A stretch of 64,000 nucleotides of DNA from an uncultured Lachnospiraceae bacterium. Lineage in GTDB: Bacteria; Bacillota; Clostridia; Lachnospirales; Lachnospiraceae. The stretch covers positions 27,840 through 91,839 of the forward strand of contig CAMWXE010000006.1 of NCBI GenBank assembly GCA_947178145.1. Direction: 5' to 3'. Shown here one piece after another: positions 27,326-36,545 of this stretch; positions within the stretch are counted from its first letter, which is position 1; each line of letters begins with the position of its first letter. Under the pieces are notes generated by a model. It ran no database searches. It was not told where the DNA came from and was given only the letters and a program-made list of their open reading frames with translations. The translations under genes were made by a program, and so were the position numbers.

Positions 27326-28168
27326 TTATTTCTTAGAATAATCGTAGAAGCCAGCGCCTGTCTTCTTTCCGAGCTTTCCAGCGCGTACCATCTTTCTGAG
27401 AAGCGGAGACGGTGCATACTTGGAATCGCCAGTCTCAGCATAGATAACTTCCATGATTGCAAGTACGATATCCAGTCCTATGTAATCGCCAAGTGCCAGA
27501 GGTCCCATCGGGTGATTTGCGCCGAGCTGCATCGCCACATCGATGTCTGCCACGCTTGCAACGCCTGCTGCGTATACGTTGATTGCCTCGTTGATCATCG
27601 GAATCAGGATTCTGTTTACCACGAAACCAGCTGCCTCGTTCACCTCTACCGGAGTCTTGCCGATCTCTGCAGCGATACCCTTAATCTTCTCAACAAGCTC
27701 TGCAGGTGTATTTGCGCCTGCAATTACCTCTACCAGCTTCATTCTGTCAGCCGGGTTAAAGAAGTGCATACCAACGAGCGGACGGTCAAGGCCAGCACCC
27801 ATCTCTGTGATGGAAAGGGAAGATGTGTTGGTGGCAAAGATACACTCAGGCTTTACAATCTCCTGCAGTTCCTTAAATGTAGTCTTCTTAATTTCCATTT
27901 TCTCCGGTGCAACCTCGATCACAAGGTCGCAGTCTGTACAGATATCCTTCAAACCTGTAACAATTTTAGCAGCAATCGCATCTGCTTTCTCCTGTGTGAT
28001 CTTCTCCTTGCTTACGAGGAAGTTCAGATTCTTTAAAATCTTAGCTTTTCCGCCATCTGCAAACTCCTGCTTAATATCGCATAAGCATACTTCGTAACCA
28101 TCTGTCATTGCAAATGCCTGTGCAATACCAGAACCCATGGTTCCCGCACCAATAATACCAACCTTCAT
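27326..28168 (-). CDS. hbd: 3-Hydroxybutyryl-CoA dehydrogenase
   Basis: A 280-residue enzyme. GAGTMGSGIAQAFA is the NAD(P) fold; HFFNPADRMKLVEVI carries the catalytic His, and NHPMGPLALGDYIGLD is in the C-terminal domain. It reduces acetoacetyl-CoA to 3-hydroxybutyryl-CoA. It lies between crt and bcd; the 150-base gap to bcd shows no terminator. Confidence 0.96.
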   Translation of the reverse strand: MKVGIIGAGTMGSGIAQAFAMTDGYEVCLCDIKQEFADGGKAKILKNLNFLVSKEKITQEKADAIAAKIVTGLKDICTDCDLVIEVAPEKMEIKKTTFKELQEIVKPECIFATNTSSLSITEMGAGLDRPLVGMHFFNPADRMKLVEVIAGANTPAELVEKIKGIAAEIGKTPVEVNEAAGFVVNRILIPMINEAINVYAAGVASVADIDVAMQLGANHPMGPLALGDYIGLDIVLAIMEVIYAETGDSKYAPSPLLRKMVRAGKLGKKTGAGFYDYSKK

Positions 28169-28200
28169 TGTCAGTCCTCCTTATAAATAATTATTTAATA

Positions 28201-28986
28201 TTAACAATTTTTGAACGGCTCTTTCACCTTTTCCTTGTTCTTATCCAGGAAAAATGCCATGCCATACTTCTGGTCTTCTGTCTCGAAGCAGTCGCCAAAC
28301 AGCTTCTCCTCGATTACGATTGCCTTGTCCATGTCCACGTCAAGTCCCTCGTTGATCGCCTTCTTGCAGTTGCGTACTGCGATCGGCGCATTCTTTGCGA
28401 TGCCCGCCGCCATCTTCTCCGCCTGTGTCATCAGCTCTTCTGCCGGATATACAGCGTTTACCAGACCGATCCGGAGTGCCTCGTCCGCCTTGATATTTCT
28501 TGCGGTGTAGATCATCTGTTTTGCCATGCCTGCACCCACAAGGCGTGCCAGTCTCTGTGTACCGCCAAATCCTGGCGTAATGCCAAGACCAACCTCCGGC
28601 TGACCAAACACAGCATTCTCAGAACAGATTCTGATATCACAGCTCATGGAGATCTCGCAGCCGCCGCCAAGTGCAAAACCGTTCACTGCCGCGATCACGG
28701 GAATCGGGAAAGTCTCAAGCTTTCTGAACACATCATTTCCCTTCTTGCCAAAAGCCTCGCCCTCCGCCTTTGTGAGGGTACTCATCTCACCGATGTCTGC
28801 GCCCGCAACAAATGACTTGGAACCTGCACCTGTGAGAATCAGACATCTCACCTCATCGAGATTCACTGCGTCAAGTGTTGCATCCAGCTCGTCCAAAACC
28901 TGCGAATTTAACGCGTTCAGAGCTTTTTCACGGTTGATTGTGATCTTGCCAACTGCACCGTTTACTTCATACAAAATAAAATCCAT
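28201..28986 (-). CDS. crt: 3-Hydroxybutyryl-CoA dehydratase (crotonase)
   Basis: A 261-residue enoyl-CoA hydratase. FVAGADIGEM and NGFALGGGCEISMSCDIRI form the oxyanion hole, and FGQPEVGLGITPGFGGTQRL holds the catalytic Glu. It dehydrates 3-hydroxybutyryl-CoA to crotonyl-CoA. The start at 28986 (MDFILYEVNG) follows GGAGGT, which is itself part of an upstream in-frame ATG codon run, so the later ATG is chosen. Confidence 0.95.
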   Translation of the reverse strand: MDFILYEVNGAVGKITINREKALNALNSQVLDELDATLDAVNLDEVRCLILTGAGSKSFVAGADIGEMSTLTKAEGEAFGKKGNDVFRKLETFPIPVIAAVNGFALGGGCEISMSCDIRICSENAVFGQPEVGLGITPGFGGTQRLARLVGAGMAKQMIYTARNIKADEALRIGLVNAVYPAEELMTQAEKMAAGIAKNAPIAVRNCKKAINEGLDVDMDKAIVIEEKLFGDCFETEDQKYGMAFFLDKNKEKVKEPFKNC

Positions 28987-29049
28987 ACTTACCTCCATTT
29001 ATATAACTTCAGAAGAACGCCTTCTTCTGGCGTTCTTCTTACGCGTAAC

Positions 29050-30243
29050 TTACGCGTTTGCCTCGTATTTTTTAACGACTGTAGAGCAGCCCATACCGCC
29101 GCCGATACACAATGTCGCAAGACCTGTCTTAGCGCCCTTTGCCTCCATCTCATGAAGCAGTGTAACCAGAATACGGCATCCCGATGCTCCTACCGGATGT
29201 CCCAATGCGATAGCACCGCCGTTTGGATTCAGCTGTTTATCCACATCGATTCCCAGGTCTCTGCCCACTGCGATCGACTGTGCTGCGAAAGCCTCATTTG
29301 CCTCGATAATATCAAAGTCCTCAATCTTCATGCCAGTCTTAGCCATAACTTTCCTGGTAGCCGCAACAGGTCCGATACCCATCACTTCAGGTCTCACGCC
29401 TGCAAGCGCACCTGCAACCCACTCAGCCATAGGCGTTACGCCCAATTCCTTTGCCTTCTCCTCGCTCATCACTACGATGGCAGCTGCACCGTCATTGATT
29501 CCTGACGCATTGCCTGCTGTGACGTACTTATCCTTGTTGATCGGACGAAGTTTTGCCAGACCTTCCATTGTAGAACCTGCTCTTGGACCCTCGTCAACCT
29601 TAAACTCTACCATCTCTTTTTTCTTCTTAACCATCACAGGCACGATTTCCTTGTCGAAAGCACCTGATTTCTGAGCTGCCTCTGCCTTCTGCTGGCTCTT
29701 TAACGCGAACTCGTCTAATTCCTCGCGTGTAATCTTCCACTCATCGCAGATATTGTCTGCGGTTTGAATCATGTGGTAGTTGTTGAATGCATCCCACAGC
29801 GCGTCGTTCACCATTGTATCCACCAGTGTACCATTGTTCATTCTATAGCCGAAACGTGCATTAGGCAGTGCAAAAGGAGCCATAGACATATTCTCCATAC
29901 CACCTGCCACTACGACATCTGCATCGCCTGCCAAAATCATCTGAGCAGCCATATTCACACAGTTCAGACCAGAGCCGCACACAACATTGACTGTAACTGC
30001 CGGCGTCTCAATCGGAAGACCCGCCTTGATGGAAGACTGGCGAGCCACATTCTGCCCCTGTCCAGCCTGGATAACGCATCCCATATATACATGATCAACC
30101 TTATCAGGAGCTACCCCTGCTCTGTTTAAAGCCTCCTTAATTACGATAGAACCAAGTTCTGCTGCCGGTGTTGTGCTGAGTGAACCGCCCATCGTGCCGA
30201 TTGCTGTACGGCATGCACCTGCTAATACAATTTTCTTTGCCAT
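29050..30243 (-). CDS. thlA: Acetyl-CoA C-acetyltransferase (thiolase)
   Basis: A 397-residue thiolase. [16 protein letters not shown] carries the nucleophilic Cys, [14 protein letters not shown] the His and [10 protein letters not shown] the second Cys. It condenses two acetyl-CoA, the first step to butyryl-CoA. It heads the operon thl-crt-hbd-bcd-etfB-etfA. The start at 30243 follows GGAGG; an in-frame extension upstream covers the leader and is rejected. Confidence 0.96.
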   Translation of the reverse strand: MAKKIVLAGACRTAIGTMGGSLSTTPAAELGSIVIKEALNRAGVAPDKVDHVYMGCVIQAGQGQNVARQSSIKAGLPIETPAVTVNVVCGSGLNCVNMAAQMILAGDADVVVAGGMENMSMAPFALPNARFGYRMNNGTLVDTMVNDALWDAFNNYHMIQTADNICDEWKITREELDEFALKSQQKAEAAQKSGAFDKEIVPVMVKKKKEMVEFKVDEGPRAGSTMEGLAKLRPINKDKYVTAGNASGINDGAAAIVVMSEEKAKELGVTPMAEWVAGALAGVRPEVMGIGPVAATRKVMAKTGMKIEDFDIIEANEAFAAQSIAVGRDLGIDVDKQLNPNGGAIALGHPVGASGCRILVTLLHEMEAKGAKTGLATLCIGGGMGCSTVVKKYEANA

Positions 30244-30673
30244 TATCTTTTCCTCCATACTTATGATACTCTCATGACGGGTTTCTGCAGCTCTCACATC
30301 CACCCACCAGTTTCCACGTGACTGCGATTTTTGTCACATTAGCCGGGAATTAATGAAAAATGCACAAAAAAATATTGCAAATTCTCTCAATACAGCTGTT
30401 TGTTGTGCAGTTCCTTTGTGCAGTATTCAAAATTTGCCCATTTATTGCATCTATCGCAATCATTGTGCTTATTTTATCACATTGTTAAAAAAAAAGCAAT
30501 CTATTTATCTTTTGATATTTACTGCAATATTGACGAATTTTGCCTATATAAATTATCCATTTTTATCCAGTGCGAATCTGTCACAAAATACTCTGGCTGT
30601 CGCTTCTTGTGCACTTTTTCTATTTGGCGGCATTTATGCACTCTATACAATTATTTTTTGCTGCTGTTCGCCA
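30244..30673. other. Non-coding region upstream of thl
   Basis: 430 bases between the M23 fragment and thl. It holds the thl promoter and an about 225-base leader with a small hairpin (GTGAC/GTCAC, 30318-30337). Open frames across it on the plus strand show no protein-like composition. Confidence 0.6.
30471..30499 (-). promoter_or_regulatory. Promoter of the butyryl-CoA operon with a Rex-like site
   Basis: On the minus strand TTGCTT (30494-30499), 17 bases, TAAAAT (30471-30476). The spacer overlaps an 18-base sequence at 30482-30499 that matches the clostridial Rex operator TTGTTAA-N4-TTAACAA at 11 of 14 fixed bases, with one perfect half-site. Rex is known to control butyrate operons in clostridia; binding here is inferred. 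Confidence 0.45.
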
Positions 30674-31216
30674 TTATTGCCCGGCAGCTATTGGCACTAC
30701 TGGATCTTTCATGTCATATATCCGATCCCACTCCTTCGTGTCATCATCCCGCTCCACCTCGCATCTGTGGGCGCTCAGAAATCCTGCCAACTGGTAAAAA
30801 TCAACCCATATTTCATTATTTCCATCCTTCTGCGATTCATCAAATATGAGCTGCAGCCCTACGTGGAGATGTACCGTCTCGATATTATTTACATTCTCTG
30901 TATCACTGTAGCCTGTATGCCCCATGTATCCGATCACATCCCCTGCCGTGACATAGTCTCCCTCTTTGAGCCCCTCCGCATAAGGTCTGTTCTGCCTTAA
31001 ATGTGCATAGTAATAATACCTTTGCTTGTCAAAGCTCCGGATGCCAATACGCCATCCCCCATACCGGTTCCAGCCAAGGGCCTCCACATAGCCCGACTCC
31101 ACTGCTATGATCGGGGTGCCAATGAGCCCCATCATGTCATGTCCAAGATGCTGCCTCTTGTAGCCGAAATCCCTGCCTACACCAAAATCAGCCTCTGTCT
31201 GACACGGACTAAAAAA
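30674..31216 (-). pseudogene. M23 peptidase, C-terminal (catalytic) half, cut off from its N-terminus
   Basis: The open frame from 31216 encodes a LytM/M23 domain: ADFGVGRDFGYKRQHLGHDMMG with the first zinc ligands, then GWRIGIRSF, YYYYAHLRQN and VHLHVGLQL with the HxH motif. There is no start codon before the first zinc ligands; the first ATG (31135) lies after them, so translation from it would give an inactive product. The matching N-terminal half lies at 50140-50646. The two halves join in frame, so this is the distal part of a gene split by an 18.9-kb insertion. Confidence 0.85.
31187..31191. other. Left junction of the predicted island (shared CTGAT)
   Basis: Minus-strand CTGAT here, in the M23 frame, is shared with the other M23 half at 50140-50144; TGAT recurs also at 50149-50152. 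Joining at either copy restores an open M23 frame. No longer direct repeat was seen, which fits a serine-recombinase crossover with a very short core. Confidence 0.6.
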
Positions 31217-31222
31217 TCATTC

Positions 31223-32140
31223 TTACTCCAGAACCTCCGAAATCTTCTTGATCATCTCATCTTCCTTCAGCCGAAATTTGATCTCTACCCTTCTGGAAGC
31301 CGGCATGTCCACCTCCTCAGTGGAGTTTCCTGACGAATCCGTTTGGTAAACCGGATTACTCCATGATTTCCCGTTGACGGTCAGAATCTTTTGCAGCTGC
31401 TCGATCTTTGCCTCGCTGAGTCCGTTGCTTTTGTTCAGGCAGAAATCTGCCACCGCATTCGCACGCTCATAGGATAGCTTCATATTGCTCTGATAGCCTC
31501 CGTCCGTGTCCGTATGCCCCTCGATAATAATCTCAGCAATATAATCGCGGAACTGGTCCTGGAGCAGCACATCCAGATACATCGGAATAATGTTTTGTAA
31601 TGACTCCTTACTCTCCGCCGTCAGTGAGGAACTGTTATAGCGGAAAAGCACATCCGAAGAAAACGTAATGGAACCTGTCTGCGCATCCACTTTCATCGTC
31701 GAATTGCTGAAAGCTGACTGCAGCGCCCCGATAATATCCGTGCGGATGCCGACGATATCCTGCAGTTCCTGCTTTGTCGTTGTCAGCTCCTGTTTGGCAT
31801 TTTCTATCTCCAGGTACGCATTGTTCAATTCTTCCTGCGTCAGGGCCGCCTGCTCGTAAGCCTGCCGTAATTCCGCCAATGAGGACGCAAGCTCCTCATT
31901 GGACTTCTCCAGCTCTGCCTTGGAAAATTCCAAATCCTCTATTGTCACATCTAACGCGCTCTGCGCTGCACTAAGCTCCAGTCTTGTCCTGTCGAGATCA
32001 TTTGTTTTCTGTCTGTATATAGCAAGCGTAATCGCTATCAGCAAAATAAATATCAGCAGAAGCGCCGCCATCATATCCGAATAGGACTGCCAGTAGCTGT
32101 GCTCCGCAAATGTTTCTCTGTTTCTTCTCCTATTTTTCAT
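31223..32140 (-). CDS. OmpA/MotB-like peptidoglycan-binding protein (ZorB-like)
   Basis: A 305-residue protein: a single membrane segment at about residues 20-42 (SDMMAALLLIFILLIAITLAI), a coiled coil of about 90 residues rich in Glu, Leu and Ala, and a C-terminal OmpA domain with IIIEGHTDTDGG and LSYERANAVADFCL. It likely forms the stator plug and wall anchor for the MotA-like partner, whose stop codon it overlaps by 11 bases. Flagellar genes are absent. The stop lies about 30 bases from the island junction. Confidence 0.88.
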   Translation of the reverse strand: MKNRRRNRETFAEHSYWQSYSDMMAALLLIFILLIAITLAIYRQKTNDLDRTRLELSAAQSALDVTIEDLEFSKAELEKSNEELASSLAELRQAYEQAALTQEELNNAYLEIENAKQELTTTKQELQDIVGIRTDIIGALQSAFSNSTMKVDAQTGSITFSSDVLFRYNSSSLTAESKESLQNIIPMYLDVLLQDQFRDYIAEIIIEGHTDTDGGYQSNMKLSYERANAVADFCLNKSNGLSEAKIEQLQKILTVNGKSWSNPVYQTDSSGNSTEEVDMPASRRVEIKFRLKEDEMIKKISEVLE

Positions 32141-33305
32141 ATAAATTCCTCATCTGTCCCAATGTGTATATCTGACTGCTAATCTCATCGCTCATATCAC
32201 TGCACATATCCGCCAGCATTTCCTTCTGGTCCTCAAGCTGTCTTGCAAACACTTCCTGCCGTTCCATGACACTTGCAAGGGCCTCCTGTACATCGCGGTT
32301 TACTTCCACCAAGGCCGTGACCGCTTCCACCATTTCCGCAACATTGGCCGCGCTGACTGCCTGCGATTCTCCCGCGCTCTTCAAAACATTCCCAAGTTTC
32401 TTAAAATCCATTTCCAGAGCCTTCTGCATCTGTTCTGTAAACTTGTCTACAATGCGCCCCACGCCTGCCGTCTGCTCCATCGCATTGCCCTTCATCATTT
32501 CAAGCATCTGCTTTAAAGAATTTGCCATTCCGGCCTGATAAACAAGCATCGTTGCAGAATTCTCATCCTCTTTCCCGGCAAACGGCTGCGCAGTCTGGCG
32601 GAACACACTCAGAAATTCATCCAGCACCCTGTACGCATCCGACATAATACTGCGGTAAACAATATTAAACACCAGCGAGAAGAAAATACCATATACGGAA
32701 GTGTGAAAAGCCACTTTCATGCCGGAAAGCAGCGAGCCCACATTGTCCGAAATCGTAAAGATATCGTCTCCGCTGAATGCGCCCAGCCCCATGGACAGAC
32801 CGAGAAACGTTCCCAAAATCCCCATGCCCGTAAGTGTCCCTGGAACTCCGGAATTAAAGAAATTCATGCCTACCTGGTCCAAAAGATCCTCATTGATATA
32901 TTCTTCCAGATCGCGGGATGAACCAGCGCCCCGCCTCGTCTTTGTACCTTTTACCCGCAATCGGTACTTATTGAATGCATTCTGCAAATTCTTTTCCTCA
33001 AAAAATGCAGCATTGTCTTTCAAAATTGCCCATAGATTCTGTCCATCTGCCTTCTTATATTCCTCCTGCAGGTACAGTCTGACATCTTCCAGCTCACGCG
33101 TAACCCTGCCCAGTCTGCCGAAACTGATGGCAGATATGACAAAAAGAATCCCGATAATAATCAGAAATCCGATATTGATGACCAGATTCACAGAAGAATC
33201 CCATTCCCCTGTAAATACTCCGTTCAAATACAAAACAAACGCCACAACAATGACATACAAAAAAAATAGTACATAATACAGCTTTCTTTTCATCCTTGTT
33301 CCCAT
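32130..33305 (-). CDS. MotA/TolQ/ExbB-type proton channel protein (ZorA-like)
   Basis: A 391-residue membrane protein with two membrane segments near the N-terminus, a cytoplasmic loop, then GVPGTLTGMGILGTFLGLSMGLG and FHTSVYGIFFSLVFNIVY as segments three and four. A C-terminal coiled coil of about 150 residues follows. This layout fits ion-driven 5:2 motors and ZorA-type proteins more than flagellar MotA. It pairs with the downstream OmpA-like gene. The start at 33305 is chosen because AGGA lies 5 bases upstream; 33326 is possible. Confidence 0.85.
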   Translation of the reverse strand: MGTRMKRKLYYVLFFLYVIVVAFVLYLNGVFTGEWDSSVNLVINIGFLIIIGILFVISAISFGRLGRVTRELEDVRLYLQEEYKKADGQNLWAILKDNAAFFEEKNLQNAFNKYRLRVKGTKTRRGAGSSRDLEEYINEDLLDQVGMNFFNSGVPGTLTGMGILGTFLGLSMGLGAFSGDDIFTISDNVGSLLSGMKVAFHTSVYGIFFSLVFNIVYRSIMSDAYRVLDEFLSVFRQTAQPFAGKEDENSATMLVYQAGMANSLKQMLEMMKGNAMEQTAGVGRIVDKFTEQMQKALEMDFKKLGNVLKSAGESQAVSAANVAEMVEAVTALVEVNRDVQEALASVMERQEVFARQLEDQKEMLADMCSDMSDEISSQIYTLGQMRNLYEK

Positions 33306-33443
33306 CCTTTTCCTTTCGTACTTCATCCAGTTATTATTTCATTTAACTTTAAAATGATTCTTACAGTTTTTGTCTGTCCGTATAAAATACGATTTCATGT
33401 GTGAGTGTATCATACTTTTCGATGACTGACTATATAAATGATA

Positions 33444-35111
33444 TTAAATTTTTAATAAACATTTTGTACCTAAGAGCTGTTCACGAATAACTTGATCCTC
33501 TGACGCCAGCAGATCCTTATTTTCTGAAGCTTCCATATCAGGAATCAGCTGCCGCAAATCTTCCTGATAATTCCAGATAATATTCAGTTCATAATCAGGA
33601 TAAACGACAAGCCCACCCAGAACATCCGCCGCCATTTCAACTGCCAGTTCCTCTGTCTCTGTATACTGGTTTTCCAGAGTCTTATGTGCCTGTATCTTCT
33701 TTTGTTTTGCTTCAAGCTTTTGCATCTGCTGCAAAACAGCATCACGTTTTTTAACTGTATCACACTTTGCCTTGAGATACCCATCTTTATCCAGTTCCCC
33801 AAGTGCAAACTTCTCATAAAGCCCCTGTAAGGAACTCTCCAGTTTCGTACAGACCTCTTGCAGATTGGAAATCATCTTTGCCGTAACATTGGCATCAGTC
33901 CTCTCATTCTGCCGTTTCTCTTCCCATATATGACTTATCTCCACTGCATAGAGCACCTGCATACGCAGTTCTGTGAGAACTGTTTCCGTCAGGTCTTTTT
34001 CCAGTATAGGTTCCTCCATACAGGAGCAGGTATCTGTGAGGCGCGGTGTATTACAGACATAATACGGCTGCTTTGCATTGACCCGTTTCATAACATGACC
34101 GCAGACACCGCAGCGCACTTTCTTATACAGCATTGTTCCCTTTCTGCCGGCTATTGCTGCATTGCGTTCCATGTACTCCCGAAGTTGTTCCTGTGCGTGT
34201 TCATATTCCTCCTTCGACACAATGCCCTGATGTGTATTCTCTACAACAATCCAATCTGACCGCTGTACACTCACCACATGGTTTTTTCCCACCTCATCGC
34301 GTGTGCGCTTTCCATAAATCGTCCTGCCAGTATAGCGTTCATCCCGCAGAATTTTTGTCACCGTATCGTCCGTCCAAAAATTATTCCTGTCAACACACGG
34401 CCATTCAGAACGGGAACACCCTGCTGCCCTTTTATACAACATCGGCGTCAAAACCTGTTCTGCATTCAATATCTTTGCAATCTGTACAGGGCGCTTTCCG
34501 TCTGCCGCCATCTGAAATATCCTATGTACAATCTTTGCCGCCTCGGAATCGATTACAAGCTGGTTCTTATTGTCCGCTGCTTTTACATATCCATACGGGG
34601 CAAACGGGGACAGAAAATCTCCCCGCTTTGCCTTGAACTGTTTGGCACTGCGCACTTTGTGTGACAGGTCGCGGCTGTAAAAGTCATACAAAAGTGTCTT
34701 AAATGACGTTTCCAGACTGTCTGCTTTTATTGCATCGACGCTGTCCAGCCCATCGTTGATCGCGATAAAGCGCACCCCTAAAAACGGAAATACACGGGTA
34801 ATATAATTGCCGACTGTCAGATAATCCCGTCCAAACCGGGACAAATCCTTCACGATAATGCAATTGATCCTGCCGCACGTTACCTGCTCCAGCATTTTTG
34901 CGACCGCGGGGCGCTCAAAATTTTTCCCGCTCCAGCCGTCGTCACAAAATTCTAAGATATCCGCACCTGCAAATTCTGGTTTTTGGTTTATGAACTCCTC
35001 TATGAGATTCCGCTGATTTCCAATACTGTCGGACTCGTTCTTCCCAAACTTTTTGATATCCATATCCTCGGCAGAAATGCGAAGATACTTTGCAATGACT
35101 AGACTGTTCAT
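33444..35111 (-). CDS. Large serine recombinase (third of three)
   Basis: A 555-residue site-specific recombinase. The resolvase domain carries the catalytic Ser at residue 13 (YLRISAED), VKDLSRFGRDYLTVGNYI and the Arg-rich core. The recombinase domain and a zinc ribbon (CGVCGHVM...CSC) follow, then a coiled coil. Its ATG overlaps the stop of the preceding recombinase gene by four bases, so the genes are translated together. Confidence 0.95.
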   Translation of the reverse strand: MNSLVIAKYLRISAEDMDIKKFGKNESDSIGNQRNLIEEFINQKPEFAGADILEFCDDGWSGKNFERPAVAKMLEQVTCGRINCIIVKDLSRFGRDYLTVGNYITRVFPFLGVRFIAINDGLDSVDAIKADSLETSFKTLLYDFYSRDLSHKVRSAKQFKAKRGDFLSPFAPYGYVKAADNKNQLVIDSEAAKIVHRIFQMAADGKRPVQIAKILNAEQVLTPMLYKRAAGCSRSEWPCVDRNNFWTDDTVTKILRDERYTGRTIYGKRTRDEVGKNHVVSVQRSDWIVVENTHQGIVSKEEYEHAQEQLREYMERNAAIAGRKGTMLYKKVRCGVCGHVMKRVNAKQPYYVCNTPRLTDTCSCMEEPILEKDLTETVLTELRMQVLYAVEISHIWEEKRQNERTDANVTAKMISNLQEVCTKLESSLQGLYEKFALGELDKDGYLKAKCDTVKKRDAVLQQMQKLEAKQKKIQAHKTLENQYTETEELAVEMAADVLGGLVVYPDYELNIIWNYQEDLRQLIPDMEASENKDLLASEDQVIREQLLGTKCLLKI

Positions 35112-36523
35112 GCCATCAGCCTCCCCGTCTGTTCCACAAACTCTGCCAGCTTCCTGTATTCATCCTGGTATTGTAACTCTACAAAAACCTGGCCGCCAAC
35201 ACCAATCTCTATGCGCGAGAGAACGGCCTGTACCATGTCTTTTGTCAGACGCTGCGAATTCTGAAAAACCGCCGCCTGCCCTGACAGACTGTCTGTCAGC
35301 ACAAACTGTCCTGCCAGGATATCCCACAGAATTTCCATCAGTTTTGACTCTGGCATATTCTTCAGTGGACAGGATAACGGATCGAGCGTATGAGAACGGC
35401 AGACATACGAGTACACTGCTTTTGTTCCCCTACCTGTAACACTTTTAGAACGCGTCATTCTGCGTCCGCAGTCTGCACAATAGACGAAACCTTTCAGAAT
35501 GTTTGGTGTGTCGGGACGTTTCCCATAGCGTTCCAGATAAGATGCCTTCCTGTACGCTGCTGTTTCCTGCACGTTCTGGAAGGTATTCTCGTCAATCAGC
35601 GGCTCATGGGTATTTCTGACAACTGTCCATTCCGTCTGCGGCAGTAACTGTTGTTTCTTTCCCTCTCTAAAAGACTGCCTTTTCCGCCCCTGCACCATAT
35701 GCCCAAGATACACTTCATTCAGAAGGATATCCCCCACTACCTTGGGACTCCACTTCGCACAGGCATAGCGTTCAGACTTTGCATCGCCTTTCTGATAGTG
35801 ATAGCGGCCTGGGGAGGGAATTCCCTGTCTGTTCAGCTCCCTTGCAATCTGCGTACAGCTCATGCCCAAAATCCGCTTCCGGAAAATATCCTGTACCACA
35901 GGAGCCGTTTCCTGATTGGGTTCTATCCTATGCGGATCATCTGCACATTTCTGATAGCCATATGCCGCCCATGTACCAGTAAATTCGCCTTTTCGCTGTT
36001 TGACAGCATAACCGGAACCAACCTTCTTTGATATGTCTTTGCTATACGCCTCGTTCATGATATTTTTCAGCGGAACAATATATCCATCCGCGCTTTGTCT
36101 GGCATTTAATGTATCAAACTGATCGGATACCGCCACAAACCGCACGTCAAGAAATGGAAAAATCCTTTCCAGGTAATTTCCCGTCTCTCTGTAGCTGCGC
36201 CCAAAGCGCGAGAGATCTTTGACTACGATGCAGTCTATCGTTCCTGATTTTACATCCTGCATCATCTGCTCAAATGCCGGTCTTGCAAAGTCTGTTCCCG
36301 TGTGTCCGTTGTCGCAGTACAGCCTGACAAATTCCATGTCTGGCTGTTCTTCTATGTATCCTCTGACCAGCGCTATCTGGTTCTCCATCGTATCTGACCC
36401 TGGCCTTCCACTGTCCTCCATGGATAACCGCACATAACCTCCTGCGCGGTAAATCCGCTGTTTTGGCTCTTCCTGTACAGGCACTGGAACCACCGGGTTT
36501 CCTTTCCGCTTTGTTCTCGCCAT
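35108..36523 (-). CDS. Large serine recombinase (second of three)
   Basis: A 471-residue recombinase. The catalytic Ser is in GGYVRLSMED near residue 34; VKDLSRFGRSYRETGNYL and CADCGRRMTRSK...SC (zinc ribbon) follow. It lacks the long C-terminal coiled coil of its neighbours. The start at 36523 is chosen because GGGAGAG is just upstream; an upstream ATG in the frame overlaps the previous gene. Confidence 0.93.
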   Translation of the reverse strand: MARTKRKGNPVVPVPVQEEPKQRIYRAGGYVRLSMEDSGRPGSDTMENQIALVRGYIEEQPDMEFVRLYCDNGHTGTDFARPAFEQMMQDVKSGTIDCIVVKDLSRFGRSYRETGNYLERIFPFLDVRFVAVSDQFDTLNARQSADGYIVPLKNIMNEAYSKDISKKVGSGYAVKQRKGEFTGTWAAYGYQKCADDPHRIEPNQETAPVVQDIFRKRILGMSCTQIARELNRQGIPSPGRYHYQKGDAKSERYACAKWSPKVVGDILLNEVYLGHMVQGRKRQSFREGKKQQLLPQTEWTVVRNTHEPLIDENTFQNVQETAAYRKASYLERYGKRPDTPNILKGFVYCADCGRRMTRSKSVTGRGTKAVYSYVCRSHTLDPLSCPLKNMPESKLMEILWDILAGQFVLTDSLSGQAAVFQNSQRLTKDMVQAVLSRIEIGVGGQVFVELQYQDEYRKLAEFVEQTGRLMA

Positions 36524-36545
36524 GCTACACTCTCCCTTGCGCTTG

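Noticed and set aside
30353..31000. Long plus-strand open frame with hydrophobic residues
   Set aside because: It lies in the thl leader and antisense to the M23 remnant, lacks a ribosome binding site and has AT-rich, non-protein-like composition.
32130..33305. Complete Zorya defence system
   Set aside because: Only ZorA/ZorB-like genes are present; no zorC, zorD helicase or zorE nuclease lies nearby, so the system cannot be called Zorya.
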